Below are positions 29,377 to 37,526 of a stretch of DNA of 64,000 nt, piece by piece; position 1 is the stretch's first letter, and every line of letters begins with the position of its first letter. Both the position numbers and the translations under genes were made by a program. The stretch lies in contig OZ245872.1 of assembly GCA_965229345.1 (NCBI GenBank), forward strand, positions 2,666,001 to 2,730,000, in the 5' to 3' direction. The notes beneath the pieces were generated by a model. The model made no database searches. It saw only the letters and a list, made by a program, of their open reading frames with translations, and was not told where the DNA came from. This DNA comes from PBB1 sp965229345 (GTDB taxonomy: Bacteria > Pseudomonadota > Gammaproteobacteria > Burkholderiales > Burkholderiaceae_C).

Positions 29377-29784
29377 TCAGTTCCCATGCGCGGCGATCCC
29401 CGCCTTCGCAATTTGCGCGTCCTCAGCGCTCTTGACGCCGCTCACGCCAACCGCGCCGATGCAATGGCCCCCGGCAAACAACGGAACACCACCTTCGAGC
29501 ATGCCGTCCAGCAGGGGCACGCTCAGGAACGACGCCCGCCCGCCATTGATCATTTCCTCGAAGACACGGCTCTCTCGGCGACCCAATGCCGCGGTGCGTG
29601 CCTTGGCCGGCGCAATGTGCGCCGAACTCGGCGCTGCGCCATCAAGCCGTTGGAACCACAGCAGGTGCCCGCCATCGTCGACGATGGCAATCGACACCGC
29701 CCACTGGTTCGCAAGCGCCTCCTGCTCGGCCGCAGCCGCGATGCGTTTCACGTCGCTCAAGGTCAAAGAAGGTTTGGAGATCAT
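29377..29784 (-). CDS. GlcG/HbpS-family protein
   Basis: 135-residue single-domain protein of the GlcG/HbpS (DUF336) family. Features: LTLSDVKRIAAAAEQEA, VSIAIVDDGGHLLWFQRLDGA, KARTAALGRRESRVF and GGVPLFAGGHCIGAVGVSG. Members bind heme/cobalamin-like cofactors or serve as accessory proteins, and many have no known role. No signal peptide, so cytoplasmic. The start is the ATG at 29784; the open frame runs 60 codons further but with unlike composition. First gene of a likely operon with two ATP-grasp genes. Confidence 0.82.
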   Translation of the reverse strand: MISKPSLTLSDVKRIAAAAEQEALANQWAVSIAIVDDGGHLLWFQRLDGAAPSSAHIAPAKARTAALGRRESRVFEEMINGGRASFLSVPLLDGMLEGGVPLFAGGHCIGAVGVSGVKSAEDAQIAKAGIAAHGN

Positions 29785-29955
29785 GTGCTGGCACCTGGTG
29801 ATGTCGAAAGCCTCCACTGTACGGTGCCGAGACACTGCCAGACCAGCGCGGCGGCTCGCGCCTCGGGCCGTGCCAGACAGGGCATCACCGTGGGTTGCGG
29901 AACTAGAATCGTTGGCAACAGTCCTACGTGGGCAGTGTTTTCTTTCGGAGGTTTC

Positions 29956-30645
29956 ATGAGTCAAGTCCTGTACAACGGCTACGCCCCATCCAGCACGTCG
30001 GTCGACCAGCGCAACCGCGTGCTGCGCAACACCTACTGGCTGCTGGCGCTGTCGATGGTGCCCACCGTGCTGGGCGCCTGGATTGGCGTGACCACCGGCA
30101 TCGCGCGCGCCATGTCGCCTGGCATCAGCCTGGTCGTCTTCATGGCTGGCGCCTTCGGCTTCATGTATGCCATCGAGAAGACCAAGAACTCCGCCTCAGG
30201 CGTGCCGGTGCTGCTGGGCTTCACCTTCTTCATGGGCCTGATGCTCTCGCGCATGGTCGGTGCGGTGCTGGGTCTGGCCAATGGCGCGGGCCTGATCATG
30301 ATGGCCTTTGCAGGTACCGGCGCGATCTTCCTGGGCATGGCCACGTTGTCCACCGTGATCAAGCGCGACCTGAGCTCGATGGGCAAGTTCCTGTTCATCG
30401 GCATGATCATGCTGCTGGTGGCGGGCATTGCGAACTTCTTCATCCAGTCGAGCGCACTGATGATCACGCTGTCGGTGATCGCCATCGGCATCTTCTCGGC
30501 CTTCATCCTGTATGACCTCAAGCGGGTCAAGGACGGCGAAGAGACCAACTACATCAGCGCCACCCTGGGCGTCTACCTCAGCCTGTACAACGTGTTCCAG
30601 TCGCTGCTGGCGATCTTCGGGATCGCGGGCGGCAGCAGCGATTAA
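29956..30645 (+). CDS. Bax inhibitor-1/YccA family membrane protein
   Basis: 229 residues with seven hydrophobic helices. It matches the BI-1 (LifeGuard) fold, with the diagnostic ending FILYDLKRVKDGEETNYISATLGVYLSLYNVFQSLL; the Asp residues in this block act as pH/Ca2+ sensors in characterised homologues. In bacteria YccA-type members interact with FtsH. A GGAGG Shine-Dalgarno lies 8 nt before the ATG. A TAGAAT -10-like box sits in the 171-nt divergent gap (29785-29955), which otherwise shows nothing. Confidence 0.9.
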   Translation: MSQVLYNGYAPSSTSVDQRNRVLRNTYWLLALSMVPTVLGAWIGVTTGIARAMSPGISLVVFMAGAFGFMYAIEKTKNSASGVPVLLGFTFFMGLMLSRMVGAVLGLANGAGLIMMAFAGTGAIFLGMATLSTVIKRDLSSMGKFLFIGMIMLLVAGIANFFIQSSALMITLSVIAIGIFSAFILYDLKRVKDGEETNYISATLGVYLSLYNVFQSLLAIFGIAGGSSD

Positions 30646-30664
30646 CGCCTGCCGGCATGACGTC

Positions 30665-30690
30665 AAAACGGGGCCTGCGGGCCCCGTTTT
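30665..30690. terminator. Bidirectional intrinsic terminator
   Basis: AAAA, CGGGGCC (30669-30675), TGCG loop, GGCCCCG (30680-30686), TTTT. Symmetric A and T tracts make it usable by the BI-1 gene (+) and rlmD (-). Confidence 0.85.
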
Positions 30691-30701
30691 CGTTTGGCGT
30701 C

Positions 30702-32051
30702 TTAACTTGTTCGGTCAAACACGGCGATGCTCTCCACGTGCGCGGTGTGGGGGAACATGTTGACCGCGCTGGCCGCCGAGAGCACATAGCCGGCCTGATG
30801 CACCAGCAGCCCCGCATCGCGCGCCAGCGTCGCCGGGTTGCAGCTGACGTAGACGATGCGCCTCGGGGGAACAAAGCCGGGGGCAGCGCTGGCGTCTGAG
30901 GCCACGTCCGCCAAGGCCTTGGCCAGTGCGAAGGCGCCTTCACGCGGTGGATCGACCAACCACTTGTCGGCATGGCCCAGTTCGGCCAGCGCGCGGGCAT
31001 CGATCTCGAACAGATTGCTGGCCTTGAATTGCGCCTTTGCTGCCAGCCCATTGAAGGCCGCGTTCTCGCGGGAACGCGCCACCAGCACCTCGCTGCCCTC
31101 GATGCCCAGCACCTCGCGAGCAGATGTCGCAATCGGCAAGGTGAAGTTGCCCAGACCGCAGAACCAGTCGATCACGCGTTCATCAGCTTGCGCTGCGAGC
31201 AGCCGCAGCGCGCGGGCCACCAGCGTGCGGTTGATCTGGTGATTGACCTGGGTGAAATCGGTCGGTTTGAAACGCATCGTGATGCCGAACTCCGGCAGCC
31301 GGTACGACAGATCAGGCGTGGTCGGATCGAGCGGGTGAACCGTCGCCGGGCCCTGCGGTTGCAGCCACCACTGCACCTGATTCAGCGCTGCGAAATCTCG
31401 CAGCCGCTGCAGGTCAGTGTCCGTGAGCGGTTGCAGATGTCGCAGCACCAGCGCAGTGCTGTCGTCACCGACGGCCACCTCGATCTGCGGCAGCCGATCG
31501 CGCTGGTCCATGCCCTCGATCAGTTTGGCCAAGGGTGCCAGCAGATCGCTCAGATGCCGGGGCAGCACCTCGCAGCTGTCCATGTCGGCCACATAGCTCG
31601 ATTTGCGCTCATGGAAGCCGACCAGCACCTTGCCCTTTTTGATCACATAGCGGACCGACAGCCGGGCGCGGTATCGATAGCCCCAGGCCGGCCCTTCGAT
31701 GGGGCGCAAGAGTTGCTCGGCCTTGACCTTGGCCAGGTGCCACAGCCCGTCCTCGAGCGCGCGCTGCTTGGTGGCGAGTTGCGAACCGGCCTGGAAGTGC
31801 TGCATCTTGCAGCCCCCGCAGGTGCCGAAGTGGCGACATTGGGGCACGACACGCTGGGGACTTTCGCAGCGCAGCGCGACCAGAGTGGCCTGCTCCCAGT
31901 TGTTCTTGCGCCGGGACACGCTGACTTGCACCTGTTCACCGGGCAGCGCGCCCTCGATGAACACCACCTTGCCTTCAGCGTTGTGGGCCACGCCCTGGCC
32001 GTCAAGGTCGAGCGACTCGACACTCAACCATTCGGTGCTCTCCGTCACCAC
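30702..32051 (-). CDS. rlmD: 23S rRNA (uracil-1939-C5)-methyltransferase RlmD
   Basis: 449 residues. An N-terminal TRAM domain (WLSVESLDLDGQGVAHN) precedes a 4Fe-4S motif CRHFGTCGGC (C-x5-C-x2-C), with the fourth Cys likely in DSCEVLP. SAM-binding stretch ERVIDWFCGLGNFTLPIA. The catalytic Cys is in VYVSCNPATLARD and the base Glu in AHVESIAVF. The Fe-S cluster separates it from TrmA and RlmC. Just downstream of nlpD. Confidence 0.95.
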   Translation of the reverse strand: MVTESTEWLSVESLDLDGQGVAHNAEGKVVFIEGALPGEQVQVSVSRRKNNWEQATLVALRCESPQRVVPQCRHFGTCGGCKMQHFQAGSQLATKQRALEDGLWHLAKVKAEQLLRPIEGPAWGYRYRARLSVRYVIKKGKVLVGFHERKSSYVADMDSCEVLPRHLSDLLAPLAKLIEGMDQRDRLPQIEVAVGDDSTALVLRHLQPLTDTDLQRLRDFAALNQVQWWLQPQGPATVHPLDPTTPDLSYRLPEFGITMRFKPTDFTQVNHQINRTLVARALRLLAAQADERVIDWFCGLGNFTLPIATSAREVLGIEGSEVLVARSRENAAFNGLAAKAQFKASNLFEIDARALAELGHADKWLVDPPREGAFALAKALADVASDASAAPGFVPPRRIVYVSCNPATLARDAGLLVHQAGYVLSAASAVNMFPHTAHVESIAVFDRTS

Positions 32052-32053
32052 GA

Positions 32054-32989
32054 TCAGCGCGGAGGCAGCAGCTTCGCGGGATCGATGGGCTTGCCCAGCT
32101 TGCGTATCTCGAAGTGCAGTTGCACCCGCTCGGCATCGGTGGAACCCATCTCGGCGATCTTCTGACCGCGGCGCACCGCCTGGTCTTCCTTGACCAGCAG
32201 GGTCTGGTTGTGTGCGTAGGCGGTCAAGTAGGTGGCGTTGTGCTTGACGATCACCAGATTGCCGTAGCCACGCAGGCCCGAACCCGCATACACCACACGG
32301 CCATCGGCGGCGGCCATCACCGGATCACCCGACTTGCCGGCGATCGCGAGCCCCTTGCTCTTGACCTCATCGAAGACTGTGGTCACCGGGCCGCTGGCCG
32401 GCCACATCCACGCCATAGCGTCATCGCCCTGAGGCGCAGCAGGGGCTGGTGCCGGAGCAGCAGCAGGCGCGACCACCGCCGGCGCTGCGCTCGCCGCGCC
32501 AGTGGGAGCAGAAGCACTGGATGCTGCGGCGGCAGCCCCAGAGCCTGCGCCGGCCGGCGACGATGCCGCGCGTGTTTCCAGTGGTTTGGGCTCGACCTTG
32601 GCTGTCACAGCCGGGCGTGCACCGACTGGCGCGGGATCGGCCCCGGGGGGGGCCACTCGCAGCACCTGACCCACCTCGATCAGGTTCGGGTTGTCGAGCC
32701 CGTTCCAGCGGGCGAGGTCTTTCCAGTTCTGACCGTTGTCGAGCGCAATGCGCACCAGCGTGTCAGCGGGCTTGACGGTGTAGTAGCCGGGCTTGTCCGG
32801 TGCAGACTGCGCGCCAGCGGCGTCCCCCGCCGAGACGCCACCATTGGACGCCGATGCCTTGGACGGCGCGGAACGCACTTCGACAGGCGCGTGGTTGCGC
32901 GATGACGCACAGGCGGTCAGCAGGCTCACCATCATGATGGCCAGCCAGCCCGACATGTGCTGCAGCCCTGCTTCGTACTTCGTTCTCAT
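32054..32989 (-). CDS. nlpD: NlpD-like LysM/LytM lipoprotein (amidase activator type)
   Basis: 311 residues. Lipobox LLTAC with Cys27, a LysM domain (YYTVKPADTLVRIAL to QVLRV, about 69-112), a long Ala/Pro/Ser linker (about 125-195), and a C-terminal M23/LytM domain ending VQLHFEIRKLGKPIDP. The first zinc-ligand motif (HxxxD) is replaced by GLAIAG, so the domain is predicted non-catalytic, as in E. coli NlpD, which activates the amidase AmiC during division. Third in surE-pcm-nlpD, the E. coli order, but rlmD takes the place of rpoS. Confidence 0.93.
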   Translation of the reverse strand: MRTKYEAGLQHMSGWLAIMMVSLLTACASSRNHAPVEVRSAPSKASASNGGVSAGDAAGAQSAPDKPGYYTVKPADTLVRIALDNGQNWKDLARWNGLDNPNLIEVGQVLRVAPPGADPAPVGARPAVTAKVEPKPLETRAASSPAGAGSGAAAAASSASAPTGAASAAPAVVAPAAAPAPAPAAPQGDDAMAWMWPASGPVTTVFDEVKSKGLAIAGKSGDPVMAAADGRVVYAGSGLRGYGNLVIVKHNATYLTAYAHNQTLLVKEDQAVRRGQKIAEMGSTDAERVQLHFEIRKLGKPIDPAKLLPPR

Positions 32990-33006
32990 CCGCAGCGACA
33001 CCTCGT

Positions 33007-33804
33007 TCAAATCGAACCTGATTTTAGGGGGACGAACTGCACGGCCTCGTGCTCGATCCGCTGGTAGCCAGCCTCGGTTCGATCCACCACGATCAGCGTC
33101 TGCCGGTTGCCGGCACAGACCACTGGCGAAATCAGCCGGCCGCCGATGGCCAGTTGATCGAGCCAGCACGCGGGCACCTCGGCACCGCACGCGGCCGCGA
33201 TGATGCTGTCGTAGGGCGCATTCGGCGCATGCCCCAGCATCCCGTCGCCGTACACCAGCCGGAGGTGCTGCAGCCCCAAGGAGGCCAGGTTGGTACTGGC
33301 CTTGTCATAGAGACCGCGGATGCGCTCGATCGACACCACTTGCCGCCCCAGACCGCACAAGACCGCAGCCTGGTAGCCGCAGCCGGTACCGATTTCGAGC
33401 ACGCGCCCGAGGTGGCCTGCGCGGCGCGCATTCGCGCCTTGCATCAAGGCATCGAGCATGCGAGCAACCACCGAGGGCTTCGAGATGGTCTGGCCATGCC
33501 CGATCGGCAGGCTGGTGTCTTCATAGGCCTGGGTGACCAGCGCCGCATCGACGAACAGGTGGCGCGGCACGACAGCCAACGCCTGCAGCACCCGCGCATC
33601 GTGTGGGTTGGTCTTTCGCAAGCGCTCGACCATGCGACGTCGAACATCCGCAGAGTCGAGCCCGAGACCCGCAGCGGGCGCGCGATCACCGTGGTTGCCG
33701 GTCACCAGCGTCTTGGGCGCACGCACCATGCTCTCGAGCCGCAGAGGGAACTTGGGCGAGCGGGCGGCCCCCGAGGGCTTGTCCTCGGCGCGATCGTCGA
33801 TCAC
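33007..33804 (-). CDS. pcm: Protein-L-isoaspartate O-methyltransferase
   Basis: Repairs isoaspartyl damage in aged proteins using SAM. The core runs from DVRRRMVERLRK through LPIGHGQTISKP to RVLEIGTGCGYQAAVLCGLG (SAM site) and RLVYGDGMLG. 265 residues from a GTG that overlaps the surE stop (GTGA). The N-terminal 50 residues precede the usual domain; an internal ATG at 33729 is the other possible start. C-terminal QFVPL is typical. Confidence 0.93.
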   Translation of the reverse strand: MIDDRAEDKPSGAARSPKFPLRLESMVRAPKTLVTGNHGDRAPAAGLGLDSADVRRRMVERLRKTNPHDARVLQALAVVPRHLFVDAALVTQAYEDTSLPIGHGQTISKPSVVARMLDALMQGANARRAGHLGRVLEIGTGCGYQAAVLCGLGRQVVSIERIRGLYDKASTNLASLGLQHLRLVYGDGMLGHAPNAPYDSIIAAACGAEVPACWLDQLAIGGRLISPVVCAGNRQTLIVVDRTEAGYQRIEHEAVQFVPLKSGSI

Positions 33805-34559
33805 GGTGTGGTGGATCCGGCGAGCCACGACTGCCAGTCCGGGATCGCCTCGTGGTCGGTCAGATCGACCTGCAAGGGTGTGACCGAAACCCGCCCATGG
33901 GTCGTTGCATGGAAGTCGGTACCCGCGCCCGCTTCGCGCGCATCGCCTGCCGGACCGATCCAGTACATCGTCTCGCCGCGCGGGTTCAACTGGCGGATCA
34001 CGGGTTCGCTGGCATGCCGACGTCCCAGGCGGGTGATGTTCACCGGCAAGTCCGCCGCGTCGGGGCGGTTCGGGATGTTCACGTTGAGCAGGAACGGACG
34101 GCGAGACGGTGGATGGGCCAGCACCTGCTCGATGACCTGGCGGGCCACCTTCGCGGCGGCATCGAGGTGCGTCCATCCCTTGTCGACCTGCGAAAACGCA
34201 ATCGCCGGTATGCCGAACAGAAAGCCTTCCATGGCCGCCGCGACGGTGCCCGAATACAGCGTGTCGTCACCCATGTTGGCGCCCTGGTTGATGCCGGAGA
34301 GCACCAGATCGGGCCGATGATCGAACAGGCCGGTCAACGCGACATGCACGCAGTCCGACGGCGTGCCGTTCAGGTAGTGGAAGCCATTGACCGCGGTATA
34401 GGCCGACAGCGGCCGGTTCAGGGTCAGCGAGTTGGAGGTGCCGCTCGCGTTTTGCTCCGGCGCAATCACATCGATCTGCCCGAGCCCCTCGCAGGCCCGC
34501 ACCAACGCGGCAAGCCCTGGGGCCAGGTACCCATCGTCGTTCGCAATCAGGAGGCGCAT
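33801..34559 (-). CDS. surE: 5'/3'-nucleotidase SurE
   Basis: Metal-dependent nucleoside monophosphate phosphatase, 252 residues. Active-site motifs: MRLLIANDDGYLAPG with the metal-binding Asp pair, PEQNASGTSNSLTL, GTPSDCVHVAL and SGINQGANMGDDTLYSGTV. Start MRLLI at 34559 is canonical; MIA three codons earlier is possible. Opens the surE-pcm-nlpD-rlmD run and diverges from a response regulator gene. Confidence 0.96.
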   Translation of the reverse strand: MRLLIANDDGYLAPGLAALVRACEGLGQIDVIAPEQNASGTSNSLTLNRPLSAYTAVNGFHYLNGTPSDCVHVALTGLFDHRPDLVLSGINQGANMGDDTLYSGTVAAAMEGFLFGIPAIAFSQVDKGWTHLDAAAKVARQVIEQVLAHPPSRRPFLLNVNIPNRPDAADLPVNITRLGRRHASEPVIRQLNPRGETMYWIGPAGDAREAGAGTDFHATTHGRVSVTPLQVDLTDHEAIPDWQSWLAGSTTP

Positions 34560-34686
34560 TGCAATCATTGTAGAAGTGCGTCTGGCCGCGCCATCGTGCG
34601 CCGCTGCTGGATCGGGACCCAACCGCGCTACTGGCCCCAAAGCGGCCTGCTAGCATTCTTCAAACGCCGAGGATCAGGCCCCCACC

Positions 34687-35439
34687 ATGCCCGTCAAAGT
34701 ATTGATCGTCGAAGACAACCCGGTGGCACGCAGCTTTCTGACCAAGGTGGTGCGTGAGAGCTTCAGCGATCAATTGATCATCAGCGAAGCAAGCGACCTG
34801 GAAACGGCCCGACGGCGCGTCAGCGAATCCAGAGAACGCAGCTCCGGCACTGATCTTGACGACGGACCGGAGTCGAGGCTGTTCAAGCTGATGATGGTCG
34901 ATCTGGAACTGCCGGATGGCAACGGCATGGAACTGCTGGCCGAGTTGTCGAGCTACCCTGCGACGAAGATCGTCACCACGCTGTATTCCGATGACGAGCA
35001 TCTGTTTCCGGCGCTGCAATGTGGCGCCGACGGCTATCTGCTGAAGGAAGACCGGTTCGAAGTGCTGGTCGAGGAATTGCAGAAGATCGTGCGAGGACAG
35101 CCGCCACTGTCTCCCGCCATCGCCAGGCGCTTGCTGACGCACTTCCGGCCGGGGGGCACGGCAGGCACTCCCACGGCCCTGAGCGGCCCCTCTGCATTCC
35201 AGAGCAGCCGCGTGTCGATGCAGGAACGCGCATTGCCTGCAGAGCAGGATCGACTGACACCGCGTGAGAGCGAGGTGCTTACTTATCTCAGCAAAGGTTT
35301 CACCATCAAGGAAATCGCCAACCTGATGGGCATCAAGTGGTTCACGGTGAACGATCACATCAAGTCGATCTACAAGAAGCTCAACGTGTCCAGCCGCGCT
35401 GAAGCGGCCGTGCTGGCGAGCAAGCAGGGGTTGGTCTAG
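34687..35439 (+). CDS. LuxR/NarL-type response regulator with receiver insertion
   Basis: 250 residues. Receiver: VLIVEDNP acidic pair, phospho-accepting Asp72 (MMVDLELPDGNG), switch Thr in IVTTLYSDD and Lys in YLLKEDRF. Asp72 lies about 18 positions later than usual, because a hydrophilic loop (about 44-65, rich in S/R/D) is inserted between alpha1/beta2 and beta3. A linker of about 50 residues leads to the LuxR HTH (LTPRESEVLTYLSKGFTIKEIA, VNDHIKSIYKKLNVSSRAEA). 12 nt upstream of a sensor kinase, its likely partner. Targets unknown. Confidence 0.9.
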   Translation: MPVKVLIVEDNPVARSFLTKVVRESFSDQLIISEASDLETARRRVSESRERSSGTDLDDGPESRLFKLMMVDLELPDGNGMELLAELSSYPATKIVTTLYSDDEHLFPALQCGADGYLLKEDRFEVLVEELQKIVRGQPPLSPAIARRLLTHFRPGGTAGTPTALSGPSAFQSSRVSMQERALPAEQDRLTPRESEVLTYLSKGFTIKEIANLMGIKWFTVNDHIKSIYKKLNVSSRAEAAVLASKQGLV

Positions 35440-35451
35440 GGCCGTCGCGCC

Positions 35452-37218
35452 ATGGGAGGCATCGGCGCCGGGTTCTGGGGATTTGCAGCACTCGCCCTGA
35501 TGCTTTTGGCGGCGGCCATCGCTGTGATGCGGGAGCGGCTCCACGCCCCCGCTGCCCTGTACGCCGTGATGGCCATGTGTCAGGCCGGCAATCTGGTTTG
35601 CATGGCCATCGAGTCCGGCTCAACGACATCGACCTGGGGCCTGCCGCCACTGAATCTGCCACTGCGGTGGGGCTTCGATCTGGCCACGCTGGCCGCAGCG
35701 GTCCACCTGTCGTGCACCCACCCGAGACGACTGCAGGCCGCGAACTGGCTGCCAGCGGCCGCGTGGCTGTTGGCCTTGCTGACATGGCTGGGGGCGTACA
35801 CCGCGGGTGGAGATGCCAGTGGATGGTGGATGACCCAGGCTGCGCTGCTGGTCATGGGCTGCGTCGCAGTGGGCTCGATGCATCTCTCCTTCAGGACGCA
35901 TCCACATCCGTTTGCGCTGGTCATGAAGCGATTCAGCCTGGTGGTGGGCGCCACGTGGGTGCTGCTGCAGGCTGCGGTCATTGCGACGTCGATGCCCACG
36001 GTGTCAACGCCGCTGTCGTCAATGAGCCTGCCCCTGGCCACGAGCGTCTGGCAAATTCTGTTTGCACTGGTGCTGGCCAGCGTGCCATTCCTGTCGACAA
36101 CGCACAGCGCGCTGCGCGAGCTGTCTTTGTTTGCGATCATCGTCACGCTCGCCATCGTGCTCGACTTGCTGCTGGTCAGCGTGTTTGACCTGCAGCGCTT
36201 CGCCGCGTTGACGGTGGCGCTGTTCCTGTCGATCGCGGTGTACACCGCTGGACGACGTTGGCTCGTTAACCGCATGCTGGGCACCCCGCTCGCCAGCCCG
36301 GAGCAGTTATTCGAACACCTGTTTCGCACCACGCGCGAAGTTGAAAAACACCCCGAGCAAGCAGGGCCCGCGCTGTCGCGCCTGCTCAAGGAACTGTTCG
36401 ATCCCCTCGAAGCGACGTTGCTGGACGAAACCGCAATCAGTGCACACACGCTGAGCGACGGCTCGGCGATGCAGGTGCCAGTACCGGTGATCGTCGGCGC
36501 CTCGACGCCGGGCGCATCGATGTCCATCCTGCTGAGGCACGCCCATCAAGGCAAACGCCTGTTCACCAGCGACGATGCTCGGCTGGCAGAAAGGGTCTGC
36601 GAACAGTTGCGGCGCAGCGTCGCATTCGACCTGGCAGTCGAGCAAGGTCGCAGCGAAGAGCGCAGACGCCTCGCGCAAGACCTGCACGATGACATCGGCG
36701 CGCGGCTGCTGACGCTGATGTACAAGGCGCAGTCGCCCGAGATGGAAGACTATGCGCGGCACACCCTGCAGGACCTGAAGACGCTGACGCGTGGCTTGGC
36801 CGCTGCGAATCAACCGCTGGCCCACGCTCTGGCCGAATGGAAGGCTGACATTGCGCAACGACTCTCAGCAGCGCACCTCGCGCTGAAGTGGACGGCCGTG
36901 CAGGATGCTGATGTGGAGCTGTCGGTGGTTCAGTGGTCCGCGCTGACGCGCGTGCTGCGCGAACTGGTCACCAATGTCATCACCCATGCGCAGGCGCACA
37001 CGGTCGAGATCGAGGTGAGCCTGATCAGCGACCGGCTGGTCGTCACGCTCACAGACGACGGCATCGGGCAGGCTCCGAAGCACTGGGCGCCGGGACTCGG
37101 CGTCGGCGGCGTGCGCAAGCGTGTGAGACAACTGGGCGGCGAGGTGACGTGGCAGGAATGCCGGCCGCAAGGCATCTGCTGCCGTGTGACCGTCGAGCGC
37201 CTGTCCGCCTCGGGCTGA
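35452..37218 (+). CDS. NarX/DesK-type (HisKA_3) membrane sensor histidine kinase
   Basis: 588 residues. About eight hydrophobic helices occupy residues 1-270 (7TM-like input region), followed by a GAF-like region (about 285-400). The dimerisation box RRRLAQDLHDDIGARLLTL contains the phospho-accepting His. The ATPase has N-box LRELVTNVITHAQ and a short G-box DDGIGQAPKHWAPGLGVGGVRKRV. The HDDIGARL motif marks the class that partners with LuxR-type regulators, as does the gene directly upstream. The ligand is unknown. Confidence 0.9.
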   Translation: MGGIGAGFWGFAALALMLLAAAIAVMRERLHAPAALYAVMAMCQAGNLVCMAIESGSTTSTWGLPPLNLPLRWGFDLATLAAAVHLSCTHPRRLQAANWLPAAAWLLALLTWLGAYTAGGDASGWWMTQAALLVMGCVAVGSMHLSFRTHPHPFALVMKRFSLVVGATWVLLQAAVIATSMPTVSTPLSSMSLPLATSVWQILFALVLASVPFLSTTHSALRELSLFAIIVTLAIVLDLLLVSVFDLQRFAALTVALFLSIAVYTAGRRWLVNRMLGTPLASPEQLFEHLFRTTREVEKHPEQAGPALSRLLKELFDPLEATLLDETAISAHTLSDGSAMQVPVPVIVGASTPGASMSILLRHAHQGKRLFTSDDARLAERVCEQLRRSVAFDLAVEQGRSEERRRLAQDLHDDIGARLLTLMYKAQSPEMEDYARHTLQDLKTLTRGLAAANQPLAHALAEWKADIAQRLSAAHLALKWTAVQDADVELSVVQWSALTRVLRELVTNVITHAQAHTVEIEVSLISDRLVVTLTDDGIGQAPKHWAPGLGVGGVRKRVRQLGGEVTWQECRPQGICCRVTVERLSASG

Positions 37219-37526
37219 CTGCCCCCCGAGCACCTCAGCAAGGCCGGTATGTCGGAGCGCGTGCCGTGAAGTGCATCGACGCTCCAGCGACACCCCCAAA
37301 AGGGCCTGCCCGTGGACAGGGCCTGGTGGTACGGTTACCCGGCGCTTGAAGCGCAGACATTTCCCCGGGTTCCGTCCTCGACCGCGTTGATGGACGCGCC
37401 CTGGTTTTCCGGTTAAGGTTTTTTCCCGCAGTCCGCCCGCGGTCGTTCGACCACCGCGACAGCTCCCCGATGGGCATACGCGGTCACTCCCGCGCGTCGC
37501 CCACGTCATTCAATGGAGACGAGCGC
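37219..37526. other. Non-coding gap between two signalling genes
   Basis: About 308 nt with no gene I can support. It holds a stem-forming AGGGCCTG...CAGGGCCT near 37308-37334 without a U-tract. A pyrimidine-rich stretch with TTAAGGTTTTTT lies near 37414. No promoter with both boxes is evident. It could carry regulation for the hybrid kinase gene that follows. Confidence 0.4.

Noticed and set aside
37219..37526. Possible riboswitch in the 308-nt signalling gap
   Set aside because: Stems are visible, but no known aptamer core (c-di-GMP, cobalamin, TPP or SAM) could be matched.
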